The translations under genes and the position numbers were made by a program. 64,000 nt of DNA from contig NW_027480493.1 in NCBI RefSeq assembly GCF_051401765.1, forward strand, positions 2,108,001 through 2,172,000, in the 5' to 3' direction. Positions 1 to 11,995 of this stretch are shown here, piece after piece. Below the pieces are notes generated by a model. It was not told where the DNA came from. It worked only from the letters and a program-made list of their open reading frames with translations, and did not search any database. Position 1 is the stretch's first letter. The number at the start of each line of letters is the position of its first letter. Source of the DNA: Calliopsis andreniformis. Its lineage: Eukaryota > Arthropoda > Insecta > Hymenoptera > Andrenidae.

Positions 1-3000
1 GATTGAGGATTGACGATGGAGGATGAGGGCTGAGGGTCGAGGATTGAGGTTTGAGTATTGAATACTGAGAATTCAGGATATTCTATTGAGTATTGAGAAT
101 TGAGGATTGATGGTTGCGTATTGAGGATTGAGGATTGAGTATTGAGTATTGAGGATTGAAGATTGAGGTTTGAGGATTGAGGATTGAGAATTGAGGATGA
201 GGACTGAGGGTTGAGGATTGAGGTTTGAGGAACGAGGATTGAGGATTGAGAATTGAGGACTGGGGATTGACGATTGAGTATCGAGGATTGAGGAACGAGG
301 GTTGAGGATTGAGAATTGAGGACTGAGGATTGACGATTGAGTATTGAGGATTGAGGATTGATGACTGAGGATTGAGGATTGAGTATTGAAGATTGGGTAT
401 TGAGGATTGAAGAATGAGGATTGACGATTCAGGATTGAGGATTGAGGATTGAAGATTGAGTATTGAGGATTGAGGGTTGAGGATTGGGGATTGAAGATTG
501 AGCATTGAGAATTGAGAATCGAAGATTGAGTATTGAGGATTGAAGATAGAGGTTTGAGGATTGAGGATTGAGGATGGAGGATGAGGGCTGAGGGTTGAGG
601 ATTGAGGTTTGAGTATTGAATACTGAGAATTCAGGATATTCTATTGAGTATTGAGAATTGAGGATTGATGGTTGCGTATTGAGGATTGAGTATTGAGTAT
701 TGAGAGTTGAAGATTGAGGATTGGGGATTGAGGATTGAGGATTGAGAATTGAGAATCGAAGATTGAGTGTTGAGGATTGAAGATTGAGGCTTGAGGATTG
801 AGGATTGACGATGGAGGATGAGGGCTGAGGGTCGAGGATTGAGGTTTGAGTATTGAATACTGAGAATTCAGGATATTCTATTGAGTATTGAGAATTGAGG
901 ATTGATGGTTGCGTATTGAGGATTGAGGATTGAGTATTGAGTATTGAGGATTGAAGATTGAGGTTTGAGGATTGAGGATTGAGAATTGAGGATGAGGACT
1001 GAGGGTTGAGGATTGAGGTTTGAGGAACGAGGATTGAGGATTGAGAATTGAGGACTGGGGATTGACGATTGAGTATCGAGGATTGAGGAACGAGGGTTGA
1101 GGATTGAGAATTGAGGACTGAGGATTGACGATTGAGTATTGAGGATTGAGGATTGATGACTGAGGATTGAGGATTGAGTATTGAAGATTGGGTATTGAGG
1201 ATTGAAGAATGAGGATTGACGATTCAGGATTGAGGATTGAGGATTGAAGATTGAGTATTGAGGATTGAGGGTTGATGATTGAGGATTGAGGATTGTGGAT
1301 TGTGGATTGAGGGTTGAGGATTGAAGATTGAGTATTGAGGATTGAAGATTGAGTATTCAGGATTGAAGATTGAGGATTGAGGATTGAGTATTGAGTATTG
1401 AGGTTTGAGGTTCGTTGATTGATGATTGAGGACTGAGGATTGAGGATTGAGGATTGAGGATTGAGCATTGAGGATTGAAGATTGAAGACTGGGGATTGAG
1501 GATTGAAGATTGAGGATTAAGGATTGAGGATTGGGGATTGAGTATCTAGGATTGGAGATTGATTATTCAGGATTGAAGATTGAGGATTGAGGATTGAGGA
1601 TTGAGAATTGAGAATTGAGGATGAGGACTGAGGGTTGAGGATTGAGGTTTGAAGAATGAGGATTGAGGATTGAGTATTGAGGATTGAGGATTGAGGATTG
1701 AGTATTGAGGATTGAGTTATGAAGATTGAGTATCCACGACTGATGATTGAGGATTGAGGATTGAGGATTGAGGATTGAGGATTGAAGGATGAGAATTGAT
1801 GATTGAGGATTGAGGATTGAGGATTGAGGATTGAGGATTGAGGATTGAGGATTGAGGATTGAGGATTGAGGATTGAGGATTGAGGATTGAGGATTGAAGA
1901 TTGAGAATTGATGATTGAGGATTGAGGATTGAGAATTGAGGATTGAGGATTGAGGATTGAGGATTGAAGATTGAGGATTGAGGATTGAGGATTGAAGATT
2001 GAGGATTGGGGATTGAGGATTGAGCATTGAGTATTGAGAATCGAAGATTGAGTATTGAGGATTGAAGATAGAGGTTTGAGAATTGAGGATTGAGAATGGA
2101 GGATGAGGGCTGAGGGTTGAGGATTGAGGTTTGAGTGTTGAATACTGAGAATTCAGGATATTCTATTGAGTATTGAGAATTGAGGATTGATGGTTGCGTA
2201 TTGAGGATTGAGGATTGAGTATTGAGTATTGAGAGTTGAAGGTTGAGGATTGGGGATTGAGGATTGAGGATTGAGAATTGAGAATCGAAGATTGAGTATT
2301 GATTATTGAAGATTGAGGTTTGAGGATTGAGGATTGAGGATTGAGGATTGAGGATTGAAGATTGAGAATTGGGGATTGAGGATTGAGGATTGAGAATTGA
2401 GAATCGAAGATTGAGTATTGAGGATTGAAGATTGAGGTTTGAGGATTGAGGATTGAGCATGGAGGATGAGGGCTGAGGGTTGAGGACTGAGGTTTGAGTA
2501 TTGAATACTGAGAATTCAGGATATTCTATTGAGTATTGAGAGTTGAGGATTGATGGTTGAGTATTGAGGATTGAGGATTGAGTATTGAGTATTGAAGATT
2601 GATGACTGAGGATTGAGGATTGAGGATTGAGGATTGAGGATTGAGGATTGAGGAAGATGGCTGAGTGTTGAGGATTGAGGTTTGAGGACTGAGGACTGAG
2701 GATTGAGGATTGAGAATTGAGGATTGAGGATTGAGGGTTGAAGATTGAGGATTGGGCATTGAGGATTGAAGAATGAGGATTGAGGGTTGAGGGTTGAGGA
2801 CTGAGGATTTCAGATTGGGTAGTGAGGATTGAGGATTGAAGATTGAGGATTGAGGATTGAGGATTGAGAATTGAGAATTGAGAATTGAGGATGAGGACTG
2901 AGGGTTGAGGGTTGATGTTTGAAGAATGAGGATTGAGGATTGAGGACTGAGGATTGAGGATTGAGCATTGAGGATTGAGTTATGAAGATTGAGTATTCAT

Positions 3001-5109
3001 GACTGATGATTGAGGATTGAGGATTGAGGATTGAGGATTGAGGATTGAGGATTGAGGATTGAAGATTGAGTATTGATGATTGAGGATTGAGGATTGAGGA
3101 TTGAGGTTTGAGGATTGAGGATTGAAGATTGAGGATTGGGGATTGAGGATTGAGGATTGAGAATTGAGAATCGAAGATTGAGTATTGAGGATTGAAGATT
3201 GAGGTTTGAGGATTGAGGATTGAGCATGGAGGATGAGGGCTGAGGGTTGAGGTTTGAGGTTTGAGTATTGAATACTGAGAATTCAGGATATTCTATTGAG
3301 TATTGAGAGTTGAGGATTGATGGTTGAGTATTGAGGATTGAGGGTTGAGTATTGAGGATTGAAGAGTGAGGTTTGAGGATTGAGGATTGAGAATTGAGGA
3401 TGAGGACTGAGGATAGAGGGTTGGGGCTTGAGGACGAGGACTGACGGTTGAGGATTGAGGTTTGAGGTTTGATGATTGAGGATTGAGGACTGAGGATTGA
3501 GGATTGTCGATTGAGGATTGAGCATTGAGGATTGAAGATTGAGGACTGGGGATTGAGGTTTGAAGATTGAGGATTAAGGATTGAGGATTGGGGATTGAGG
3601 ATCTATAATTGGAGATTGATTATTCAGGATTGAAGATTGAGGATTGAGGATTGAGTATTGAGAATTGAGGATGAGGACTGAGGGTTGAGGATTGAGGTTT
3701 GAAGAATGAGGATTGAGGATTGAGGATTGAGGATTGAGGATTGAGGATTGAGGATTGAGTTATGAAGATTGAGTATTCATGACTCATGATTGAGGATTGA
3801 GAATTGAGGATTGAGGATTGAGGATTGAGGATTGAGGATTGAAGATTGAGTATTGATGATTGAGGATTGAGTATTGATGATTGAGGATTGAGGATTGAGG
3901 ATTGAGGATTGAGGATTGAGGATTGAAGATTGAGGATTGGGGATTGAGGATTGAGGATTGAGAATTGAGAATCGAAGATTGGGTATTGAGGATTGAAGAT
4001 TGAGGTTTGAGGATTGAGGATTGAGCATGGAGGATGAGGGCTGAGTGTTGAGGATTGTGGTTTGAGTATTGAATACTGAGAATTCAGGATATTGTATTGA
4101 GTATTGAGAGTTGAGGATTGATGGTTGAGTATTGAGGATTGAGGGTTGAGTATTGAGGATTGAGAATTGAGGATTGAGGATTGAAGATTGAGGATGAAGG
4201 ATTGAGGATTGGGGATTGAGGGTCTAGGATTGGAGATTGACTATTGAGGATTGAGGATTGAGTATTGAGGATTGAGGAACGAGTATTGAGGATTGAGGAT
4301 GATGGCTGAGGGTTGAGTATTGATGTTTGAGGAACGAGGATTGAGGATTGAGGATTGAGGACTGCGGATTGACGATTGAGTATTGAAGATTGAGGATTGA
4401 TGACTGAGGATTGAGGATTGAGGATTAAGGATTGAGGTTTGAGGATTGAGGATTGAAGATTGAGGATTGGGGATTGAGGATTGAGGATTGAGAATTGAGA
4501 ATCGAAGATTGAGTATTGAGGATTGAAGATTGAGGTTTGAGGATTGAGGATTGAGCATGGAGGATGAGGGCTGAGGGTTGAGGTTTGAGGTTTGAGTATT
4601 GAATACTGAGAGTTCAGGATATTCTATTGAGTATTGAGAGTTGAGGATTGATGGTTGAGTATTGAAGATTGAGGGTTGAGTATTGAGGGTTGAAGAGTGA
4701 GGTTTGAGGATTGAGGATTGAGAATTGAGGATGAGGACTGAGGATAGAGGGTTGGGGATTGAGGACGAGGACTGACGGTTGAGGATTGAGGTTTGAGGTT
4801 TGATGATTGAGGATTGAGGACTGAGGATTGAGGATTGTCGATTGAGGATTGAGCATTGAGGATTGAAGATTGAGGACTGGGGATTGAGGTTTGAAGATTG
4901 AGGATTAAGGATTGAGGATTGGGGATTGAAGATTGAGGTTTGAGGATTGAGGATTGAGGATGGAGGATGAGGGCTGAGGGTTGAGGATTGAGGTTTGAGT
5001 ATTGAATACTGAGAATTCAGGATATTCTATTGAGTATTGAGAATTGAGGATTGATGGTTGCGTATTGAGGATTGAGGCATGAGCATTGAGTGTTGAGGGT
5101 TGAAGTTTG
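1..5109 (+). repeat. Left HOR block with 795-bp internal direct repeat
   Basis: Dyad boxes (first base of the GAATTC position) lie at 69, 627, 864, 2149, 2512, 3279, 4080, 4610 (AGTTC variant) and 5013. Bases 1-481 look identical to 796-1276, an offset of 795, and diverge just after. From about 1.2 kb on, the block recurs to the right with stepwise offsets: 14,348 near 1.4 kb, 14,592 near 2.0 kb, 15,343 near 3.3 kb and 15,350 from 3.8 kb to beyond 5.3 kb. The steps are indels between the copies. A near-pure heptamer run lies at about 1790-1890. No gene is seen. Confidence 0.9.
611..647. other. Dyad box, representative of 97 copies
   Basis: Two overlapping symmetries are visible. Bases 612-624 (AGTATTGAATACT) are a perfect 13-bp palindrome around one central base. 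Bases 618-641 can fold as a hairpin: GAATA and CTGA (618-626), loop GAAT (627-630), TCAG (631-634), a 2-base GA bulge, then TATTC (637-641). The EcoRI site GAATTC covers 627-632. The box reads in 7-bp phase as GAGTATT, GAATACT, GAGAATT, CAGGATA, TTCTATT, so it is built of mutated heptamers. It is nearly always preceded by a GGATGGAGGATGAGGGCTG stretch and followed by GATGGTTG. 86 of 97 copies keep GAATTC. A binding site or a replication or recombination hot spot is possible, but nothing in the sequence proves function. Confidence 0.75.
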
Positions 5110-7260
5110 AGGTTTGAGGATTGAGGATTGAGAATTGAGGATGAGGACTGAGGGTTGAGGATTGAGGTTTGAGGAACGAGGATTGAGGATTGAGAATTGA
5201 GGACTGAGAATTGAGAATCGAAGATTGAGTATTGAGGATTGAAGATTGAGGTTTGAGGATTGAGGATTGAGGATGGAGGATGAGGGCTGAGGGCTGAGTA
5301 TTGAGGTTTGAGTATTGAATACTGAGAATTCAGGATATTCTATTGAGTATTGAGAATTGGGGATTGATGGTTGCGTATTGAGGACTGAGGATTGAGTATT
5401 CAGTATTGAGGTTTGAGGTTCGATGATTGAGGATTGAGGACTGAGGATTGAGGATTGAGGATTGAGGATTGAGCATCGAGGATTGAAGATTGAGGACTGG
5501 GGATTGAGGATTGAAGATTGAGGATTAAGGATTGAGGATTGGGGATTGAGTATCTAGGATTGGAGATTGATTATTCAGGATTGAAGATTGAGGATTGAGG
5601 ATTGAGGATTGAGAATTGAGTATTGAGGATTGAAGATTGATGATTGAGTATTGAGTATTGAGGATTGAGGACTGTGTATTGAGGTTTGAAGATTGAGGAT
5701 TAAGGATTGAGGATTGGGGATTGAGGATCTAGGATTGGAGATTGATTATTCACGATTGAGTATTGAGGATTGAGGATTGAGGATTGAGTATTGAGGATTG
5801 AGTTATGAAGATTGAGTATCCATGACTGATGATTGAGGATTGAGGATTGAGGATTGAAGAATGAGAATTGATGATTGAGGATTGAGGATTGAAGATTGAG
5901 GATTGAGGATTGAGGATTGAGGATTGAGGATTGAAGATTGAGGAGTGGGGATTGACGATTGAGTACTGAAGATTGGGGATTGATGACTGAGGATTGAGGA
6001 TTGAGGATTGAGGATTGAGGATTGAGGATTGAAGATTGAAGATTGAGTATTGAGGATTGAAGATTGAGGATTGAGGATTCAGGATTGAGGATGGAGGATG
6101 AGGGCTGAGGGTTGAGGATTGAGGTTTGAGTATTGAATACTGAGAAAATCAGGATATTCGATTGAGTATTGAGAATTGAGGATTGATGGTTGAGTATTGA
6201 GGATTGAGGATTGAGTATTGAAGATTGAAGATTGAGGTTTGAGGATTGAGGATTGAGAATTGAGGATGAGGTCTGAGGGTTGAGGATTGAGGCTTGAGGA
6301 ACGAGGATTGAGGATTGAGAATTGAGGACTGAGGATTGACGATTGAGTATTGACGATTGAGTATTGAGTATTGAGGATTGATGACTGAGGATTGAGGATT
6401 GAGGATTGAGGATTGAGGATTGAGGATTGAGTATTGAGGATTGAAGATTGAGGATTGAGGGCTGAGGATTGAGGATGGAGGATGAGGGCTGAGGGTTGAG
6501 GATTGAGGTTTGAGTATTGAATACTGAGAATTCAGGATATTCTATTGAGTATTGAGAATTGAGGATTGATGGTTGAGTATTGAGAATTGAGGATTGAGTA
6601 TTGAGGATTGAAGATTGAGGTTTGAGGATTGATTATTGAGTATTGAGGATTGAAGATTGAGGATTGAGGATTGAGAATTGAGAATTGAGGATGAGGAATG
6701 AGGGTTGAGGATTGAGGTTTGAAGAATGAGGATTGAGGGTTGAGGATTGAGGATTGAGCTTTGAAGATTGAGTATTCATGACTTATCATTGAGGATTGAG
6801 GATTGAGGATTGAGGACTGATGATTGAAGATTGAGTATTGATGATTGTGGACTGAGGATTGAGGTTTGAGGATTGAGGATTGAGGATTGAAGATTGAGGA
6901 TTGGGGACTGAGGATTGAGGATTGAGAATTGAGATTCGAAGATTGAGTATTGAGGATTGAAGATTGAGGTTTGAGGATTGAGGATTGAGGCTGGAGGATG
7001 AGGGCTGAGGGTTGAGGATTGAGGTTTGAGTATTGAATACTGAGAATTCAGGATATTCTATTGAGTATTGAGAATTGAGGATTGATGGTTGTGTATTGAG
7101 CTCTGAGGATCGAGTATTGAGTATTGAGGTTTGAGGTTCGATGATTGAGGATTGAGGACTGAGGATTGAGGATTGAGGATTGAGGATTGATCATTGAGGA
7201 TTGAAGATTGAGGAGTGGGGATTGAGGATTGAAGATTGAGGATTAAGGATTTAGGATTGG

Positions 7261-7295
7261 GGATTGAGTATCTAGGATTGGAGATTGATTATTCA
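7261..7295. other. CTAG box, representative copy
   Basis: In heptamer phase this reads GAGTATC (or GAGGATC), TAGGATT, GGAGATT, GATTATT (or GACTATT), CAGGATT, normally after GATTAAGGATTGAGGATTGG. I count over 50 copies across the window; CTAG is at base 7272 here. Degenerate forms occur, such as ATCTATAATTGG near 3,601. Unlike the dyad box it continues through 57-63 kb. No function can be assigned. Confidence 0.6.
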
Positions 7296-7434
7296 GGATT
7301 GAAGATTGAGGATTGAGGATTGAGGATTGAGAATTGAGAATTGAGGATGAGGACTGAGGGTAGAGGATTGAGGTTTGGAGAATGAGGATTGAGGATTGAG
7401 GATTGAGGATTGAGGATTGAGGATTGAGGATTGA

Positions 7435-7460
7435 GTTATGAAGATTGAGTATTCATGACT
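7435..7460. other. TCATGA box, representative copy
   Basis: The units GAGTTAT, GAAGATT, GAGTATT, CATGACT run in phase. ATGAA (7438-7442) and TTCAT (7452-7456) can pair as a 5-bp stem over a 9-base loop, and TCATGA is a 6-bp palindrome. About thirty copies occur, for example at 2980, 3760, 10840, 21327, 27876, 50341 and 57209. Some copies read TATCCATGAC. On the minus strand its CAT supplies many of the ATG codons that open the spurious reading frames. Confidence 0.55.
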
Positions 7461-8514
7461 CATGATTGAGGATTGAGGATTGAGGATTGAGGATTGAGGA
7501 TTGAGGATTGAAGATTGAGTATTGATGATTGAGGATTGAGGATTGAGGGTTGAGGATTGACGATTGAGGATTGAAGATTGAGGATTGGGGATTGAGGATT
7601 GAGGATTGAGAATTGAGAATCGAAGATTGAGTATTGAGGATTGAAGATTGAGGTTTGAGGATTGAGGATTGAGCATGGAGGATGAGGGCTGAGTGTTGAG
7701 GATTGAGGTTTGAGGATTGAATACTGAGAATTCAGGATATTCTATTGAGTATTGAGAGTTGAGGATTGATGGTTGAGTATTGAGGATTGAAGATTGAGTA
7801 TTGAGGATTGAAGATTGAGTGTTCAGGATTGAAGATTGAGGATTGAGGATTGAGACTTGAGGATTGAGGATTGAGGATTGAAGATTGATGATTGGGGATT
7901 GAGGATTGAGGATTGAGGATTGAGTATTGAGGATTGAGAATTGAGGATTGAGGATTGAAGATTGCGGATTAAGGATTGAGGATTGGGGATTGAGGATCTA
8001 GGATTGGAGATTGACTATTGAGGATTGAGTATTGAGTATTGAGGATTAAGGAACGAGGATTGAGGATTGAGGATGATGGCTGAGGGTTGAGGATTGATGT
8101 TTGAGGAACGAGGATTGAGGATTGAGGATTGAGGACTGCGGATGGACGATTGAGTATTGAAGATTGAGGATTGATGACTGAGGATTGAGGATTGAGGGTT
8201 GAGGATTGAGGATTGAAGATTGAAGATTGAAGATTGAGTATTGAGGATTGAAGATTGAGGATTGAGGATTGAGGATTGAGGATTGAGGATTGATGGTTGA
8301 GAATTGATGATTGAGGATTGAGGATTGAGGATTGAGGATGGAGGATGAAGGCTGAGGGTTGAGGATTGAGGATGGAGGATGAGGGCTGAGGGTTGAGGAT
8401 TGAGGTTTGAGTATTGAATACTGAGAATTCAGGATATTCTATTGAGTATTGTGAATTGAGGATTGATGGTCGAGTATTGAGGATTGAGGATTGAGTATTG
8501 AGGTTTGAAGATTG

Positions 8515-11500
8515 AGGTTTGAGGATTGAGGATTGAGAATTGAGGATGAGGACTGAGGGTTGAGGATTGAGGTTTGAGGAACGAGGATTGAGGATTGAGA
8601 ATTGAGGACTGAGAATTGAGAATCGAAGATTGAGTATTGAGGATTGAAGATTGAGGTTTGAGGATTGAGGATTGAGGATGGAGGATGAGGGCTGAGGGCT
8701 GAGTATTGAGGTTTGAGTATTGAATACTGAGAATTCAGGATATTCTATTGAGTATTGAGAATTGGGGATTGATGGTTGCGTATTGAGGACTGAGGATTGA
8801 GTATTCAGTATTGAGGTTTGAGGTTCGATGATTGAGGATTGAGGACTGAGGATTGAGGATTGAGGATTGAGGATTGAGCATCGAGGATTGAAGATTGAGG
8901 ACTGGGGATTGAGGATTGAAGATTGAGGATTAAGGATTGAGGATTGGGGATTGAGTATCTAGGATTGGAGATTGATTATTCAGGATTGAAGATTGAGGAT
9001 TGAGGATTGAGGATTGAGAATTGAGTATTGAGGATTGAAGATTGATGATTGAGTATTGAGTATTGAGGATTGAGGACTGTGTATTGAGGTTTGAAGATTG
9101 AGGATTAAGGATTGAGGATTGGGGATTGAGGATCTAGGATTGGAGATTGATTATTCACGATTGAGTATTGAGGATTGAGGATTGAGGATTGAGTATTGAG
9201 GATTGAGTTATGAAGATTGAGTATCCATGACTGATGATTGAGGATTGAGGATTGAGGGTTGAAGAATGAGAATTGATGATTGAGGATTGAGGATTGAAGA
9301 TTGAGGATTGAGGATTGAGGATTGAGGATTGAGGATTGAAGATTGAGGAGTGGGGATTGACGATTGAGTACTGAAGATTGGGGATTGATGACTGAGGATT
9401 GAGGATTGAGGATTGAGGATTGAGGATTGAGGATTGAAGATTGAAGATTGAGTATTGAGGATTGAAGATTGAGGATTGAGGATTCAGGATTGAGGATGGA
9501 GGATGAGGGCTGAGGGTTGAGGATTGAGGTTTGAGTATTGAATACTGAGAAAATCAGGATATTCGATTGAGTATTGAGAATTGAGGATTGATGGTTGAGT
9601 ATTGAGGATTGAGGATTGAGTATTGAAGATTGAAGATTGAGGTTTGAGGATTGAGGATTGAGAATTGAGGATGAGGTCTGAGGGTTGAGGATTGAGGCTT
9701 GAGGAACGAGGATTGAGGATTGAGAATTGAGGACTGAGGATTGACGATTGAGTATTGACGATTGAGTATTGAGTATTGAGGATTGATGACTGAGGATTGA
9801 GGATTGAGGATTGAGGATTGAGGATTGAGGATTGAGTATTGAGGATTGAAGATTGAGGATTGAGGGCTGAGGATTGAGGATGGAGGATGAGGGCTGAGGG
9901 TTGAGGATTGAGGTTTGAGTATTGAATACTGAGAATTCAGGATATTCTATTGAGTATTGAGAATTGAGGATTGATGGTTGAGTATTGAGAATTGAGGATT
10001 GAGTATTGAGGATTGAAGACTGAGGTTTGAGGATTGATTATTGAGTATTGAGGATTGAAGATTGAGGATTGAGGATTGAGAATTGAGAATTGAGGATGAG
10101 GAATGAGGGTTGAGGATTGAGGTTTGAAGAATGAGGATTGAGGGTTGAGGATTGAGGATTGAGCTTTGAAGATTGAGTATTCATGACTTATCATTGAGGA
10201 TTGAGGATTGAGGATTGAGGACTGATGATTGAAGATTGAGTATTGATGATTGTGGACTGAGGATTGAGGTTTGAGGATTGAGGATTGAGGATTGAAGATT
10301 GAGGATTGGGGACTGAGGATTGAGGATTGAGAATTGAGAATCGAAGATTGAGTATTGAGGATTGAAGATTGAGGTTTGAGGATTGAGGATTGAGGCTGGA
10401 GGATGAGGGCTGAGGGTTGAGGATTGAGGTTTGAGTATTGAATACTGAGAATTCAGGATATTCTATTGAGTATTGAGAATTGAGGATTGATGGTTGTGTA
10501 TTGAGCTCTGAGGATCGAGTATTGAGTATTGAGGTTTGAGGTTCGATGATTGAGGATTGAGGACTGAGGATTGAGGATTGAGGATTGAGGATTGATCATT
10601 GAGGATTGAAGATTGAGGAGTGGGGATTGAGGATTGAAGATTGAGGATTAAGGATTTAGGATTGGGGATTGAGTATCTAGGATTGGAGATTGATTATTCA
10701 GGATTGAAGATTGAGGATTGAGGATTGAGGATTGAGAATTGAGAATTGAGGATGAGGACTGAGGGTAGAGGATTGAGGTTTGGAGAATGAGGATTGAGGA
10801 TTGAGGATTGAGGATTGAGGATTGAGGATTGAGGATTGAGTTATGAAGATTGAGTATTCATGACTCATGATTGAGGATTGAGGATTGAGGATTGAGGATT
10901 GAGGATTGAGGATTGAAGATTGAGTATTGATGATTGAGGATTGAGGATTGAGGGTTGAGGATTGACGATTGAGGATTGAAGATTGAGGATTGGGGATTGA
11001 GGATTGAGGATTGAGAATTGAGAATCGAAGATTGAGTATTGAGGATTGAAGATTGAGGTTTGAGGATTGAGGATTGAGCATGGAGGATGAGGGCTGAGTG
11101 TTGAGGATTGAGGTTTGAGGATTGAATACTGAGAATTCAGGATATTCTATTGAGTATTGAGAGTTGAGGATTGATGGTTGAGTATTGAGGATTGAAGATT
11201 GAGTATTGAGGATTGAAGATTGAGTGTTCAGGATTGAAGATTGAGGATTGAGGATTGAGACTTGAGGATTGAGGATTGAGGATTGAAGATTGATGATTGG
11301 GGATTGAGGATTGAGGATTGAGGATTGAGTATTGAGGATTGAGAATTGAGGATTGAGGATTGAAGATTGCGGATTAAGGATTGAGGATTGGGGATTGAGG
11401 ATCTAGGATTGGAGATTGACTATTGAGGATTGAGTATTGAGTATTGAGGATTAAGGAACGAGGATTGAGGATTGAGGATGATGGCTGAGGGTTGAGGATT

Positions 11501-11995
11501 GATGTTTGAGGAACGAGGATTGAGGATTGAGGATTGAGGACTGCGGATGGACGATTGAGTATTGAAGATTGAGGATTGATGACTGAGGATTGAGGATTGA
11601 GGGTTGAGGATTGAGGATTGAAGATTGAAGATTGAAGATTGAGTATTGAGGATTGAAGATTGAGGATTGAGGATTGAGGATTGAGGATTGAGGATTGATG
11701 GTTGAGAATTGATGATTGAGGATTGAGGATTGAGGATTGAGGATGGAGGATGAAGGCTGAGGGTTGAGGATTGAGGATGGAGGATGAGGGCTGAGGGTTG
11801 AGGATTGAGGTTTGAGTATTGAATACTGAGAATTCAGGATATTCTATTGAGTATTGTGAATTGAGGATTGATGGTCGAGTATTGAGGATTGAGGATTGAG
11901 TATTGAGGTTTGAAGATTGAGGTTTGAGGATTGAGGATTGAGAATTGAGGATGAGGACTGAGGGTTGAGGATTGAGGTTTGAGGAACGAGGATTG
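8515..11995 (+). repeat. 3,405-bp HOR unit, second tandem copy
   Basis: Dyad boxes at 8731, 9549 (AAAATC variant), 9933, 10449, 11133 and 11830 match the first copy at a constant offset. Similarity runs slightly past one full period: near 11,995 this copy has GAGGTTT where the first has GAGGATT (about 8590), and the two then diverge. The duplicated tract thus covers about 6.9 kb, just over two periods. The right part, about 11.11-12.17 kb, is also the source or a sister of the modules at 13.4-14.4 and 14.4-15.5 kb. Confidence 0.92.

Larger units (their letters stand above)
5110..8514 (+). repeat. 3,405-bp HOR unit, first tandem copy
   Basis: Dyad boxes at 5326, 6144 (variant with AAAATC in place of AATTC), 6528, 7044, 7728 and 8425 each reappear exactly 3,405 bases later. 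The left boundary is placed where similarity to the next copy begins, about 5110. Differences I could see: 6615 T against 10020 C, 6935 T against 10340 A, 5853 A against 9258 G. Identity is therefore very high but not complete, which points to a recent duplication rather than the same reads assembled twice. The part from about 5.8 to 7.7 kb also recurs near 27.0-28.8 kb (offsets 21,110-21,120) and 55.5-57.2 kb. Confidence 0.92.

Noticed and set aside
611..647. Intrinsic transcription terminator
   Set aside because: The possible hairpin has A/T-rich stems, a bulge and no following T-run, and there are no genes to terminate.
5110..11995. Duplication as a pure assembly artefact
   Set aside because: Several base differences between copies and sharp HOR boundaries argue against it, although only spanning reads can settle the copy number.
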